Shown one piece after another: positions 25,395 to 33,496 of a stretch of 35,827 bases of DNA. Below the pieces are notes generated by a model. It searched no databases and was not told where the DNA came from. It was given only the letters and a program-made list of their open reading frames with translations. The translations under genes were made by a program, and so were the position numbers. Every line of letters starts with the position of its first letter. Positions within the stretch are counted from its first letter, which is position 1. The DNA comes from Bacteroidota bacterium (GTDB lineage: Bacteria; Bacteroidota; Bacteroidia; Flavobacteriales; Flavobacteriaceae), in assembly GCA_024279425.1 (NCBI GenBank), contig JAJRRO010000107.1:1-35827 (forward strand). Reading direction: 5' to 3'.

Positions 25395-25814
25395 ATGAAA
25401 CGGTTTTTTCATAAAATATTATCCATTACTTTAACTTTCGCTGTGCTTTTCACCACTACATCGTTTACAGCGAGTATGCATTTTTGTTGTGGCGAATTGG
25501 TAGATGTAGCAGTTTTTGGTAAAGCACAACCTTGCAGCGAAAAGGTTCAAAAAACGGAAGAGTCCTTTAAAATATGTACCATCGAGGACGATGACTGTTG
25601 TAGCTCAAAGAGTATAGTAAAACAAGGAGATAATACCCTAAAGAAGGTTAATTTTGAGCTAGATACCGAGAATTATATTTTTTTACATACATTTTTCTAC
25701 ACATATGTAAACCTTTTTGAGAATCTTGAAAAGAAGATAATTCCTTTTTTAAATTATGACCCTCCTTTAATACCAAAGGACATACCTGTTCTTTACGACA
25801 CTTTCTTAATTTGA
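25395..25814 (+). CDS. Small Cys/His secreted protein, paralog 2
   Basis: 139 residues, paralogous to the minus-strand neighbour: signal peptide MKRFFHKILSITLTFAVLFT, then SMHFCCGELVDVAVFG (HFCC instead of HYC), AQPCSEK, DDDCCSS, and tail NYDPPLIPKDIPVLYDTFLI. The two share the spacing Cys, Cys, CC, PP and end identically in TFLI. The doubled Cys in HFCC adds a possible ligand. It is divergent from the first and begins the plus-strand half of the island. Confidence 0.78.
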   Translation: MKRFFHKILSITLTFAVLFTTTSFTASMHFCCGELVDVAVFGKAQPCSEKVQKTEESFKICTIEDDDCCSSKSIVKQGDNTLKKVNFELDTENYIFLHTFFYTYVNLFENLEKKIIPFLNYDPPLIPKDIPVLYDTFLI

Positions 25815-26173
25815 TTTTTATTTAAGCAGATTATGGTTGTAATAATCTGTACTTCGCATTAGCCAGTAATGATTTATTGGCCACCATTTGTCACACTCAT
25901 TTTCTAACGACAGCTGGTTCCAATTATTCCAATTGAATATTACAGTCAATTTTGAACTCTGATTATTTACGAATCCTATAAACACTAGCAGTTTAATACG
26001 GGATTCAATGGTAAATAATTGACTAGCAATATAAGCGTAATGAATATGATGGATAATAAAAACACTTAGAATTGGAAAATGTAATATCCATGACAAAATT
26101 ATTTTGAACGTAAGGAAAATAGTGCAGATGAATGCTATTAACTAAAATTTGATAATAACTACATACTAATAAA
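25815..26173. other. Gap between Cys/His gene and cytochrome gene
   Basis: 358 bases with no gene I can support. A 92-residue minus-strand frame (25818-26096) is rich in Trp, Asn and His but has no signal, motif or neighbour that would support it. The promoter of the cytochrome gene should lie in the last 100 bases; TAAAATTTG near 26142 has three bases instead of two between TA and TTTG. Confidence 0.4.
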
Positions 26174-26581
26174 ATGAAAACGAAAAAAAGTTTAGTAAGT
26201 AAAACTATAACAATAGCTATCATTTTTCTGTTTGTGGGGTTCAATAGCCTCGCTCAGGAAAAATGGGTAGCACCGTCAAGTGCCGATAAAATTATAAACC
26301 CATTAAAAAATGATACAAAAGCTGCCGCTTCTGGTAAAAAGCTTTTTAAAGTGATGTGCGTAGTATGTCATGGTGTTAAAGGGAAAGGCGATGGTATTGG
26401 AGGAGCTGGCTTAACAACTAAACCTACCAATTTAACAAGTGTCGAATTCCAATCTCAAACAGATGGCGCCATTTTTTGGAAAATAGCAGAAGGAAGAGCA
26501 CCAATGGCTTCATATGAGTCTTTAATTCCAGAAAAAAAACGTTGGGAACTAATTAACTATATAAGAACACTTAAAAAATGA
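26174..26581 (+). CDS. Exported monohaem cytochrome c
   Basis: 135 residues. Signal peptide ends LAQ (about residue 27). The haem site CVVCH lies near residue 58, followed by GKGDGIGGAGL, PTNLTS and a Met ligand in GRAPMASY near 112. The layout is that of small class I cytochromes used as electron carriers or fused in oxidases. It should act in the periplasm. The stop overlaps the porin start (ATGA), so the two genes are translationally coupled. Confidence 0.85.
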   Translation: MKTKKSLVSKTITIAIIFLFVGFNSLAQEKWVAPSSADKIINPLKNDTKAAASGKKLFKVMCVVCHGVKGKGDGIGGAGLTTKPTNLTSVEFQSQTDGAIFWKIAEGRAPMASYESLIPEKKRWELINYIRTLKK

Positions 26582-27734
26582 AAAAAATAATAACAATACT
26601 AGTTACGTTTGTTTTGGCTTTAAATGTAAATGCACAAAACAACGATTTTGAATCAAGTATTACTCAGTTTATGATTCGTGGATATGGTCATACCGGGTTG
26701 AATTATCAAACTTCTGGAGATGAAAAAGAATCCTCTTATGTAGGATCTGCATTTGCACCTATCTTTTTATTCAAACATTCCGATAGGCTTATGTTTGAAG
26801 CTGAACTAGAATTTGTGCTTGAAAGTAATGAACTTGAAGTTGGTCTTGAATATGCCGACGCAATGTATGTTTTAAATAAAAACATGACACTTAGAGCTGG
26901 GAAATTCTTATTACCGTTTGGGACATTTATGGAGCGACTCCACCCATCTTGGATTAATAGATTTTCAACGCGACCTTTAGGCTTTGGACATGATGGAATT
27001 GCTCCTGGCTCTGGTATAGGAGTAGAATTAAGAGGTGCTTTTGATCTTGGAGGTCCTTCATTAAACTATTCTATTTACTCTACAAATGGGGCAAGGTTAA
27101 AGGATGGAAGTGATGAGCCGGAAGAGGCTGGAATGCTTATGTTTAAAAATTATGAAGATAATAATAATAGTAAGGCATTTGGTGGTCGTATAGGCTTGTT
27201 GCCATTTTCAGATTCTTCAACAGAAATAGGATTTTCAGCATACTCAACAAATGGTGTAGGAAATCAAGATTCTCAATATGAGAATGTAGGTGCTTTTTAT
27301 ATGCCTTAGATTTTTCTTTTGTAAAGCAAGTATCGCCATTAAATGGTATTATTGATATAAAAGCACAATACAATAATTCGAGTGTAGACGCAGCTACATT
27401 TACAGAGGAACATGAAGACGGAGATATAGAAGAGTACACCTTTGACAACGCAAGTAATTCTTTTTATACTCAATTAAGCTACAGACCAACGATGTCTGAC
27501 AGTGACTTTCTAAAAAAACTTGAGTTTGTGGGTAGATATTCCAATTTCAACGCTCCAGAAGGGGCTGAATGGGAAGAACAATCAACTCAATTGGCACTTG
27601 GAATCAACTACTGGTTAAGCTGGCGTTCAGTATTTAAAATGAGTTATCAAACTACGGATAAAGAAGGTGGACATGGAAATGTAGGTAAAACCAAAACAGA
27701 AGGTCTTTTTCTACATTGGGCGATAGGATTTTAA
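26578..27734 (+). pseudogene. Outer-membrane porin, frameshifted
   Basis: Two frames build a porin of about 385 residues of the OprP/phosphate-selective type seen in Bacteroidota. The first (26578-27309) has signal MKKIITILVTFVLALNVNAQ and strands such as LEFVLESNELEVGLEYADAM and GKFLLPFGTFMERLHPSWIN. The second, reading to 27734, has ALDFSFVKQVSPLNGIIDIK, FVGRYSNFNAPEGAEW and ends LFLHWAIGF with terminal Phe. The join is at TTTTTATATGCC (27294-27305): net loss of one base in the T-run, or gain of two, breaks GAFYALDF. No stops occur in the second frame, so the break is recent or an error. Confidence 0.82.
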
Positions 27735-27757
27735 TTTAATTTAATAAAATAAGAAAG

Positions 27758-28078
27758 ATGAAAACATTATATAAAATACTAGCTGTAACAACCATGATAT
27801 TAACGCTTGGAGTTACCATAGTAAGCTGTTCTTCTACAAAGAAGGTCTATACCGACACAACGGATGTTGTAATTACTAGCACTGATGAAGAATTTAAAAT
27901 GGAAAAATCTGGTGCACAATACTGGGGAGAAACATGTAATAGATGTCACATTGCACCCTCTCCGGCAAGTTACAATGATACCGATTGGGATACTGTTAGT
28001 TTGCACATGAGAGTGAGGGCAAACCTTACTGAAAAAGAAATTAATAAAATTACAGAATTTCTTACGTCAGCAAATTAA
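27758..28078 (+). CDS. Haem-binding lipoprotein (cytochrome c-like)
   Basis: 106 residues. Lipoprotein signal with lipobox VSCSS (Cys near 24). One haem motif CNRCH near residue 61, inside YWGETCNRCHIAPSPASYND. No clear distal Met is seen (the only candidate is in SLHMRVRAN), so axial ligation is uncertain. The C-terminal helix LTEKEINKITEFLTSAN fits a small cytochrome. It follows the porin by 23 bases and probably belongs to the cytochrome-porin unit. Confidence 0.8.
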   Translation: MKTLYKILAVTTMILTLGVTIVSCSSTKKVYTDTTDVVITSTDEEFKMEKSGAQYWGETCNRCHIAPSPASYNDTDWDTVSLHMRVRANLTEKEINKITEFLTSAN

Positions 28079-28084
28079 TCTATA

Positions 28085-28140
28085 AAGCACATTTTCAATA
28101 CGAACAAAGAATAATAAGAAGAAGCATGGAAAGTGTGCTT
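28085..28140 (+). promoter_or_regulatory. Inverted repeat after the haem lipoprotein
   Basis: AAGCACATTTTC (28085-28096) and GAAAGTGTGCTT (28129-28140) are complementary over 12 bases with one G-T pair, 32 bases apart. There is no T-run. It may be an mRNA end structure of the preceding unit or a remnant of a deleted element. Confidence 0.35.
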
Positions 28141-28171
28141 GATTGCGGTTAATTTAATTGAGAATAATACT

Positions 28172-28530
28172 ATGAGAACATTAGTTATTATTTCTTTAGC
28201 AATCGGCTGACAACTTTAAGCAGTTGCACCCAGAAAAAGGACGTTAACACTATTCTAATGAATTCGAAAATCAGAGCTGAATTTTTTGAAGACATCGCAA
28301 ACACCCACAGTTATATGACTGAATTTATGAAAAACATACAAGGCAACGACCATGCGATACAAAAGATAAAGGGAGATAAAGAATATTGGGAACTATGATG
28401 CTTGAAGAAACATGATGAGCAAGGACTGTATAGAATCTTGCAAGAAAATGATGGAAGAAATGGAATGGATATAATAGAACAAGCACAACTGGACATGAGT
28501 AAAATCCAAAGTCATGGCGACCATCATTAA
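28172..28530 (+). pseudogene. Decayed small lipoprotein gene
   Basis: Pieces of one lipoprotein lie in shifting frames. Frame 1 starts MRTLVIISLAIG at ATG 28172. One base lost near 28206 leads to LTTLSSCTQKKDVNTILMNS, completing a lipobox (LSSC), and on to TEFMKNIQGNDHAIQKIKGD. After a stop at about 28396 another frame gives MMSKDCIESCKKMMEEM. At least three frameshifts and an in-frame stop exclude a functional product. Met/His/Cys-rich composition resembles small lipoproteins of copper islands, but I cannot name the family. Confidence 0.7.
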
Positions 28531-28563
28531 TGTATAAAACAATTAAACTTAAAAACAAAAATC

Positions 28564-28761
28564 ATGAAAGGACATTGGATATGGATGGTTATCGGTTGCA
28601 GTCTTCCGTTACTGCTTATTTTTTTCGCTCCTGCTTTGGGAATAACAGGTTATAACGGACTTTTTGCCTTTATCATTCTAATGTTCATACTCCACATATT
28701 TATGCCACATGGTGGTCATGGTCATGGCAAACATAGTAGTGCGGAACAAAATGATAAATAG
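28564..28761 (+). CDS. DUF2933-like small membrane protein, His tail cut by a stop
   Basis: 65 residues: two transmembrane segments (about 8-25 and 31-48) and tail MPHGGHGHGKHSSAEQNDK. A TAG at 28759-28761 ends it, but the same frame stays open to TAA 28828-28830, encoding YEHGEAKSVAESKEGHEGHR plus HH. The extension is again His-rich, so the ancestral protein was probably about 88 residues and lost its second His cluster by a single nonsense change. The hydrophobic part resembles DUF2933 proteins found with copper genes. Role likely metal binding at the inner membrane. Confidence 0.72.
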   Translation: MKGHWIWMVIGCSLPLLLIFFAPALGITGYNGLFAFIILMFILHIFMPHGGHGHGKHSSAEQNDK

Positions 28762-28846
28762 TACGAACACGGTGAAGCAAAATCAGTTGCCGAATCAAAG
28801 GAAGGGCATGAAGGTCATCGCCATCATTAATAACAATCGGAAACAG

Positions 28847-29062
28847 ATGAAACGGAAATTTCAAATCGAAGGAATCAGCTGTGGTGGATGTGTAGAAAGG
28901 GTCAAGAGAATCTTGGAGGAACACCCAGCCGTACAGAAAACGGAGATTTTTTTATATCCAGAAGAAGCAACGATTATTAGTATGAAAGAGAAACTTACTG
29001 TAGAGGACCTTCAACATCGACTTGACATATTGGAGGGTTATACTATAACAGAGATCAATTAA
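28847..29062 (+). CDS. Heavy-metal-associated (HMA) domain chaperone, CopZ-like
   Basis: 71 residues, a single ferredoxin-like HMA domain in the cytosol. Metal site GISCGGCVERVKRIL, with the CxxC pair at about residues 12-15 (the family often has M/T-x-C-x-x-C). The rest follows the beta-alpha-beta-beta-alpha-beta order: VQKTEIFLYPEEATIIS, VEDLQHRLDILEGYTI. It would carry Cu(I) or Ag(I) to CopB or a regulator. ATG 28847 gives MKRKFQIEG; the longer upstream frame lies in the His tail of the previous gene and is not protein-like. Confidence 0.85.
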   Translation: MKRKFQIEGISCGGCVERVKRILEEHPAVQKTEIFLYPEEATIISMKEKLTVEDLQHRLDILEGYTITEIN

Positions 29063-29089
29063 AATAATAATAACCTTAAAATTAAGAAT

Positions 29090-29307
29090 ATGTTTTATAA
29101 CGATGGTTTTTTTGGGGAATGCACCTTATATGGTGGGCAATTTGGTTTGCGCTTCTAGGCTGGATTTTCTTTGCGCCTTCCAGCGCATCTTACGAAGAAA
29201 CCAATCATGACGGTCCAGTCACAACGCTCAAGATCCGGTTCGCCAAAGGTGAAGTAAACAAGGAAGAATATAAGCAAACAAAGAAAAATTTAAAATCGGA
29301 CGTCTAG
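29090..29307 (+). pseudogene. SHOCT-domain membrane protein 1, N terminus frameshifted
   Basis: From ATG 29090 the frame reads MFYNDGFFG and then runs out of the family sequence. Adding one T to the T7 run at 29107-29113 gives MFYNDGFFWGMHLIWWAIWF, the expected family start. The body is open from internal ATG 29119 to 29307: MHLIWWAIWFALLGWIFF (one transmembrane helix) and SHOCT tail LKIRFAKGEVNKEEYKQTKK. The 62-residue internal product could still be made, lacking about ten residues. A SHOCT domain is a short oligomerisation motif in small membrane proteins; exact role unknown. Confidence 0.75.
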
Positions 29308-29344
29308 TCTAAAAAAACAAGTGCTAACATTTAAAACTAAAAAT

Positions 29345-29564
29345 ATGCATTTTTTTAACGGTCGTTTTTGGAGGCATGCACTATGTATGGTGGGTCATTT
29401 GGTTCATCCTGTTAATCTGGATTTTCTTCGTGCCAGCTGACATACCTTATCAAAAATCAAAAAAGGAAAGCCCACTGGATATTTTAAAAAAGTGTTTTGC
29501 ACAAGGCGAAATATCCAAGGAAGAATTTGAAGAATCAAAAAAGGTTCTAAAATCGGAAGTTTAA
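29345..29564 (+). pseudogene. SHOCT-domain membrane protein 2, N terminus frameshifted
   Basis: Tandem paralog of the previous gene. ATG 29345 starts MHFFNGRFW, and one extra base at about 29371-29373 (TGG-A-GGC) shifts it away from GMHYVWWVIWF. The body is open from ATG 29376 to 29564: MHYVWWVIWFILLIWIFFVP (transmembrane) and SHOCT tail ILKKCFAQGEISKEEFEESK. As in copy 1, an internal ATG at the same residue can rescue a 62-residue product. The frameshift has the opposite sign to copy 1. Confidence 0.75.
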
Positions 29565-29580
29565 TTTAAAAAATATAATC

Positions 29581-29859
29581 ATGAATCGTATCAACGTAAA
29601 AAAATTCGGTTTTGCATTTGGTCTTACAGGAGCTCTGGTTTATCTGGGTTGTATGGTCGTTATGGCCACCGTCGGCCAAGAGGATAGTATTATTTTCTTT
29701 AATAGCCTCTTTCATGGGCTAGATACAACTAGTATAATTAGGGTGCATGTGCCTCTATTGGAAGCACTTTTTGGAATCATACAAACATTCATCTTGGGTT
29801 GGCTAATAGGTGCTTGTATTGCAGCATTTTACAATGCACAGCTAAAACTGAATAAATGA
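29581..29859 (+). CDS. DUF5676 family membrane protein
   Basis: 92 residues. MNRINVKKFGFAFGLTGALV leads into two transmembrane segments (about 11-31 and 60-84) with LFHGLDTTSIIRVHVPLLEA between them and FILGWLIGACIAAFYNAQLK at the end, the pattern of DUF5676 proteins. Function is unknown; the family recurs beside copper ATPases and SHOCT proteins. It is 16 bases after SHOCT copy 2. Confidence 0.75.
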   Translation: MNRINVKKFGFAFGLTGALVYLGCMVVMATVGQEDSIIFFNSLFHGLDTTSIIRVHVPLLEALFGIIQTFILGWLIGACIAAFYNAQLKLNK

Positions 29860-29925
29860 ATGAAAAATTCTGTGATGAGATAAAATGCATCACATTTTAA
29901 CTTCAATATCTAAAAAATAAATACA

Positions 29926-30465
29926 ATGAAAAAAATAAGATTAGTAACTATTATGGTTGCCATTACTATGTTGGGTTTGGTAGCTTGTGAAAAATCAGAA
30001 AGTCCAATTGACGAATCTCTTGAAGGGACTTATATAGGGACGCTTACCAACCAAGATGGATTGAAAGGTGGTAGTGTTGTATCGAAAACTGAAGAGGATG
30101 CAATCGCGGAAATAACAAAAATTGGAAAGGAAACGATTGAGGTCCATATCTATAACGTTGAGTTAGATACGACATTCTTGTTGAATTACTATAAGTACAT
30201 GAACAATGTGGAGGTATGTTTCACTGGGGATGACTTTGAAAATATGTACGGCCATATGTTGGGACAAGGACATATTAACGATGGCATGATGGGCGATATG
30301 CAAAATAATGAAACAGAATGGATGCATCACCTGAACGATGAGCACCAGAATGATGATGAACATTTTGGCGGTTTTGATATGGAAGACCATACGTTTAGGT
30401 ATCGGTTAACTATGATGGAAGGGGGCATACTTTATGATCTTCAGTTTCAGGGGATGAGAAAATAG
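29926..30465 (+). CDS. His/Met/Asp-rich lipoprotein
   Basis: 179 residues. Lipoprotein signal MKKIRLVTIMVAITMLGLVA with lipobox Cys. First part SLEGTYIGTLTNQDGLKGG and a beta-rich stretch with IEVHIYNVELDTTFLLNYYK. The second half has a metal-ligand-rich segment: MYGHMLGQGHINDGMMGDMQ, WMHHLNDEHQNDDEHFGGF. This resembles periplasmic copper-binding lipoproteins, but I do not recognise the family. Downstream, 30466-30711 has no gene that I can see. Confidence 0.65.
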   Translation: MKKIRLVTIMVAITMLGLVACEKSESPIDESLEGTYIGTLTNQDGLKGGSVVSKTEEDAIAEITKIGKETIEVHIYNVELDTTFLLNYYKYMNNVEVCFTGDDFENMYGHMLGQGHINDGMMGDMQNNETEWMHHLNDEHQNDDEHFGGFDMEDHTFRYRLTMMEGGILYDLQFQGMRK

Positions 30466-30711
30466 ATTTCATAGAAAAAGTAATTTCGGATAACTGGAGA
30501 ATAAAAGCTCTTGCCCTATCTTCCTGAACATATGTAATTTTAGAGGGTATTTGACTTTGCATAGGCATTCAGTAAACAGTTAGGAGAGAGAGAAGAGCTA
30601 AATATATAGCATAAGCAGATTAAATATGTTGTCGTGCGTTACTTGGAATCTAACAGTCTGTATAGTTTTCAACAAATTTTATGGAATTGATAATTATAAA
30701 TCTAAAACTAT

Positions 30712-31548
30712 ATGACCATGAAAAATATACTTGTACCTACAGACTTCTCTGAAAATTGCAATAAAGCTGCAGATTTGGGCATAGCGATGGCCAAACTTTA
30801 TGATGCGGAAATCCATTTTTTCCATTTGATAAACACTCCCGTCGATTGGGTGAAACTGGATATACAAAAAGAGAAGATATATCCTGAAACCCTCAGGAAT
30901 ATCGGTATCGCAAAATCTGCCCTAAGGGTATTAGAGAAAAAGGCAGAAAAGGAGAATCTAAAGTGTCGGACCTTCTTGGAATACCACGTTGGGGAAACAC
31001 ATATCTTGAAACACTCCGATCATTTCCATCATGATTTTATCATCACCGGGAGTAGTGGCACTAAAGGAGTTGTTAGGGAAATACTTGGTAGTAATGTGGA
31101 GCAGATAGTTCGAAGGTCAGAAGTACCGGTTATTGTAGTTAAAGAAGATGAAGTTATTTTTCCTTTCAAGAAAATTGTTTTTGTTTCTGATTTTTTGGAG
31201 GATATGAGTGATGCGTTTGAACAAGTAATCTCACTTGCCGAAAAATGCGATGCCCATATTCGTTTATTAAGAATCAATACGGAAAAAGATTTCAACAGCA
31301 TTGAAGCCGGATTAAATCCTATCAAGTCTTTTTTGAAAAAATTTCCCAATTTTAAAAATTATTCCATGTATGTCAATAATGAACTTTCCGTGGAGACTGG
31401 CATCAATACATTCTTAAAGTATAAACCGAATGATTTGATTGCCTTGTGTACGCACGGTAGCACCGGGTTTTTGAGTTTATTTTCAAAAAACATAGCCGAA
31501 GGGGTAACCAACCATTCAACCCTTCCGGTAATGACAATGCATGTATAA
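30712..31548 (+). CDS. Universal stress protein, two Usp domains
   Basis: 278 residues with tandem UspA folds. Domain 1 (about 1-145): MKNILVPTDFSENCNKAADL, and the ATP-binding-type loop GSSGTKGVVREILGSNVEQI with SEVPVIVVKED. Domain 2 (about 148-278): FKKIVFVSDFLEDMSDAFEQ and THGSTGFLSLFSKN with PVMTMHV. The G-x2-G-x9-G-(S/N) loop is good in domain 1 and degenerate in domain 2. Cytoplasmic stress protein; partners unknown. Two in-frame ATGs (30712 and 30718) give MTMKNIL or MKNIL. Followed 15 bases later by the channel gene. Confidence 0.88.
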   Translation: MTMKNILVPTDFSENCNKAADLGIAMAKLYDAEIHFFHLINTPVDWVKLDIQKEKIYPETLRNIGIAKSALRVLEKKAEKENLKCRTFLEYHVGETHILKHSDHFHHDFIITGSSGTKGVVREILGSNVEQIVRRSEVPVIVVKEDEVIFPFKKIVFVSDFLEDMSDAFEQVISLAEKCDAHIRLLRINTEKDFNSIEAGLNPIKSFLKKFPNFKNYSMYVNNELSVETGINTFLKYKPNDLIALCTHGSTGFLSLFSKNIAEGVTNHSTLPVMTMHV

Positions 31549-31563
31549 ATAAAGTACAGAAGT

Positions 31564-32118
31564 ATGATAGATGATCTAAATCAAATACAGGGGAAACCCT
31601 TTTATAAGTTGTTATTCGGGAGAACAGTCTTACCTGTGGTCACAATCTTGGGAATAGGACTATTGTATGTTGTTTTAATGTCAATGATCGATCATAGGTT
31701 TTTGCCATTTCATATCATCATTATAACGGCTGCATTGGTAAAGACCATAGTGATTACGCTGACCACCTTGAACCAACTATCAAAAATGATAAAAATTTGT
31801 CATTCTTTAGAGCGATTACTTTGGGTTTTTGGATTAATCATCATTATTAGTATTTTTTCTTTTGCGATCGATTATACCTGTCTTTACCAATTCAGTCAAG
31901 AGGCGTTTGAAGGCGTTCCCGAGTATTCTAACTCATACTTATATAATTTGTACCACTTTTTTTATTTAAGTGTAATTACCTTTTCAACCGTAGGATATGG
32001 TGACATTACCCCAGCTTCCGATGTAGCTCGATTTGTTGTTATGCTTGAAATATTTTTAAGCTTTTTCCTTATCGTATTCGCCTTGGCCAATATCAAAAAA
32101 ATACATATCAATGAATAA
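31564..32118 (+). CDS. Two-pore-type potassium channel subunit (ion_trans_2)
   Basis: 184 residues. Predicted transmembrane segments at about 20-42, 50-70, 90-108 and 150-172. The selectivity filter TVGYGDITPAS lies just before the last helix, preceded by YNLYHFFYLSVITFS as the pore helix. No C-terminal RCK or cyclic-nucleotide domain. It should form a tetrameric K+ channel in the inner membrane. Its last eight bases overlap the ATG of the ATP-cone remnant, suggesting an old operon with the stress protein and PRPP genes. Confidence 0.88.
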   Translation: MIDDLNQIQGKPFYKLLFGRTVLPVVTILGIGLLYVVLMSMIDHRFLPFHIIIITAALVKTIVITLTTLNQLSKMIKICHSLERLLWVFGLIIIISIFSFAIDYTCLYQFSQEAFEGVPEYSNSYLYNLYHFFYLSVITFSTVGYGDITPASDVARFVVMLEIFLSFFLIVFALANIKKIHINE

Positions 32119-32214
32119 GATAAATATTATAAAGACAAGTGGGGAGAAAGCACCTTTCAAATAAAAAAAGTGATAAGTTCATTGGAAAGGGCTGGTGCCG
32201 ATAAAATGTTGGTG
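32111..32214 (+). pseudogene. ATP-cone domain remnant
   Basis: MNKINIIKTSGEKAPFK from ATG 32111 stops at 32162-32164. One base added near 32160 continues as KKVISSLERAGADKMLV, the beta-alpha pattern of an ATP-cone nucleotide-binding domain (usual N-terminal regulatory domain of ribonucleotide reductases and some stand-alone proteins). It then runs into unrelated sequence at about 32214, where PRPP-synthetase sequence starts in another frame. So it is frameshifted and truncated by a deletion. Confidence 0.7.
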
Positions 32215-32807
32215 AAGGAGAAGGCGTTACATCTACACACTTTGGAAAGCTAATTTCTGGGTTTGTCGATAGTATTACTACCATTGACCCTCACTTGTAC
32301 AGGATAAGTTCCCTTGGGGAAGTTTATCATATTCCAAATAGAGTGATCCACGCTGCGAACAATATTGCCAAATGGATTAAAGAAAACATTGACAATCCTG
32401 TATTTATTGGACCTGATTAAGATAGTGAGCAGTGGGTTTCTGATGTTGCTAAAAATGCAGGAGTTCCTTTTACTGTGCTACAAAAAGTAAGACATGGTGA
32501 CCGTGATGTTGAAGTTTCAGTTCCTGATGTAAATACCCATAAAAATTCAACACCAGTATTGGTAGATGACATCATATCTACGGCAAGAACAATGATAGAG
32601 ACTGTAAAACATTTGAAAAATGCCGGAATGAAACCACCGATATGTATCGGCATCCATGCCGTATTTTCTGGAAATGCCTATCAAGATTTGTGGGATGCGG
32701 AGGTAGAGAATGTCATAACTTGTAATACGATTGCCCATCAATCAAATGCCATTGATTTAAGCGATGTCATTGCTAAAGAAGTAAAAGAGTTGATGCACCA
32801 TATATGA
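32214..32807 (+). pseudogene. Ribose-phosphate pyrophosphokinase (PRPP synthetase) remnant
   Basis: The frame from about 32214 to 32807 reads EGEGVTSTHFGKLISGFVDS, PHLYRISSLGEVYHIPNRVI, then a TAA at 32418-32420 in place of the Glu expected in GPD-(E)-DSEQWVS, and continues VRHGDRDVEVSVPDVNTHKN, TPVLVDDIISTARTMIETVK, the PRPP motif. About 95 N-terminal residues including the ATP-binding start are missing, removed by the deletion that joined it to the ATP-cone fragment. Two lesions make a functional enzyme impossible, although a 110-residue C-terminal part from 32475 remains open. Confidence 0.8.
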
Positions 32808-33454
32808 AAATAAGCTATCCCATATTAGCCCTCCTATTTCTCAGTACTTCAATGAGTGCACAAACTGAAATGCTTATCGGACAATTGTCTAATAAATTGG
32901 TTGTTCGGGAGAATTTTAATAAAAATGGGGATTTACTCAATAAACAAACCTTTAAAGCTGGAGAAGCTATTGAGACAAAAGGGTCTTATGAAATTGAGGT
33001 AGTCACAGAATTGTTTGACAAGAATCAAAAATCTATTGATAAATATACTACCACCTATCTTTGTGACCCTGATGAATCTAGTGTAATGGTTATGGCATTT
33101 CCATTTTCAAACTCAAAATCCAAGGAAGCTGAAATCAGTACAGTGTCTGAAAATTTCAAGGAACTCTATGATTTGGTGAACTTAGAGAATGTTGAACTCG
33201 AAATGAGTTTCGACACAGGGTTACTGAATTTCTTTGGTTCCAACAGTAAGATAAAAATATATGACCGGGTGTTGGAATCCAATGGAAATGGTCAAATGAT
33301 TAAATCGAAAATCAATATTAAAGCCTATGCACTGGGGATACGAATTAAACAATTGGATTATGTTGCAAATGAGATATTGACTGACAATGGCTTATTATCC
33401 TTCCAGAAATTTATAGAAGAAGACGGTAGCTATTTTACGACGACCTTTAAATAA
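32804..33454 (+). CDS. Secreted protein, DUF3108-like
   Basis: 216 residues with signal peptide MKISYPILALLFLSTSMSAQ. The rest is beta-rich, with KLVVRENFNKNGDLLNKQTF, GSYEIEVVTELFDKNQKSID and the Ser-Asn motif FFGSNSKIKIYDRV, resembling DUF3108-type periplasmic beta proteins. I am not sure of the family. The ATG overlaps the stop of the PRPP relic (ATGA), so it was once coupled to that gene. It is followed by copB after 42 bases. Confidence 0.6.
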   Translation: MKISYPILALLFLSTSMSAQTEMLIGQLSNKLVVRENFNKNGDLLNKQTFKAGEAIETKGSYEIEVVTELFDKNQKSIDKYTTTYLCDPDESSVMVMAFPFSNSKSKEAEISTVSENFKELYDLVNLENVELEMSFDTGLLNFFGSNSKIKIYDRVLESNGNGQMIKSKINIKAYALGIRIKQLDYVANEILTDNGLLSFQKFIEEDGSYFTTTFK

Positions 33455-33496
33455 ATTAGAAGATGAAAAATAACGATAACCCTTAAATAGAACAAT

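Noticed and set aside
25818-26096. A 92-residue minus-strand frame rich in Trp and Asn
   Set aside because: No signal, motif or operon context. Kept as unexplained spacer.
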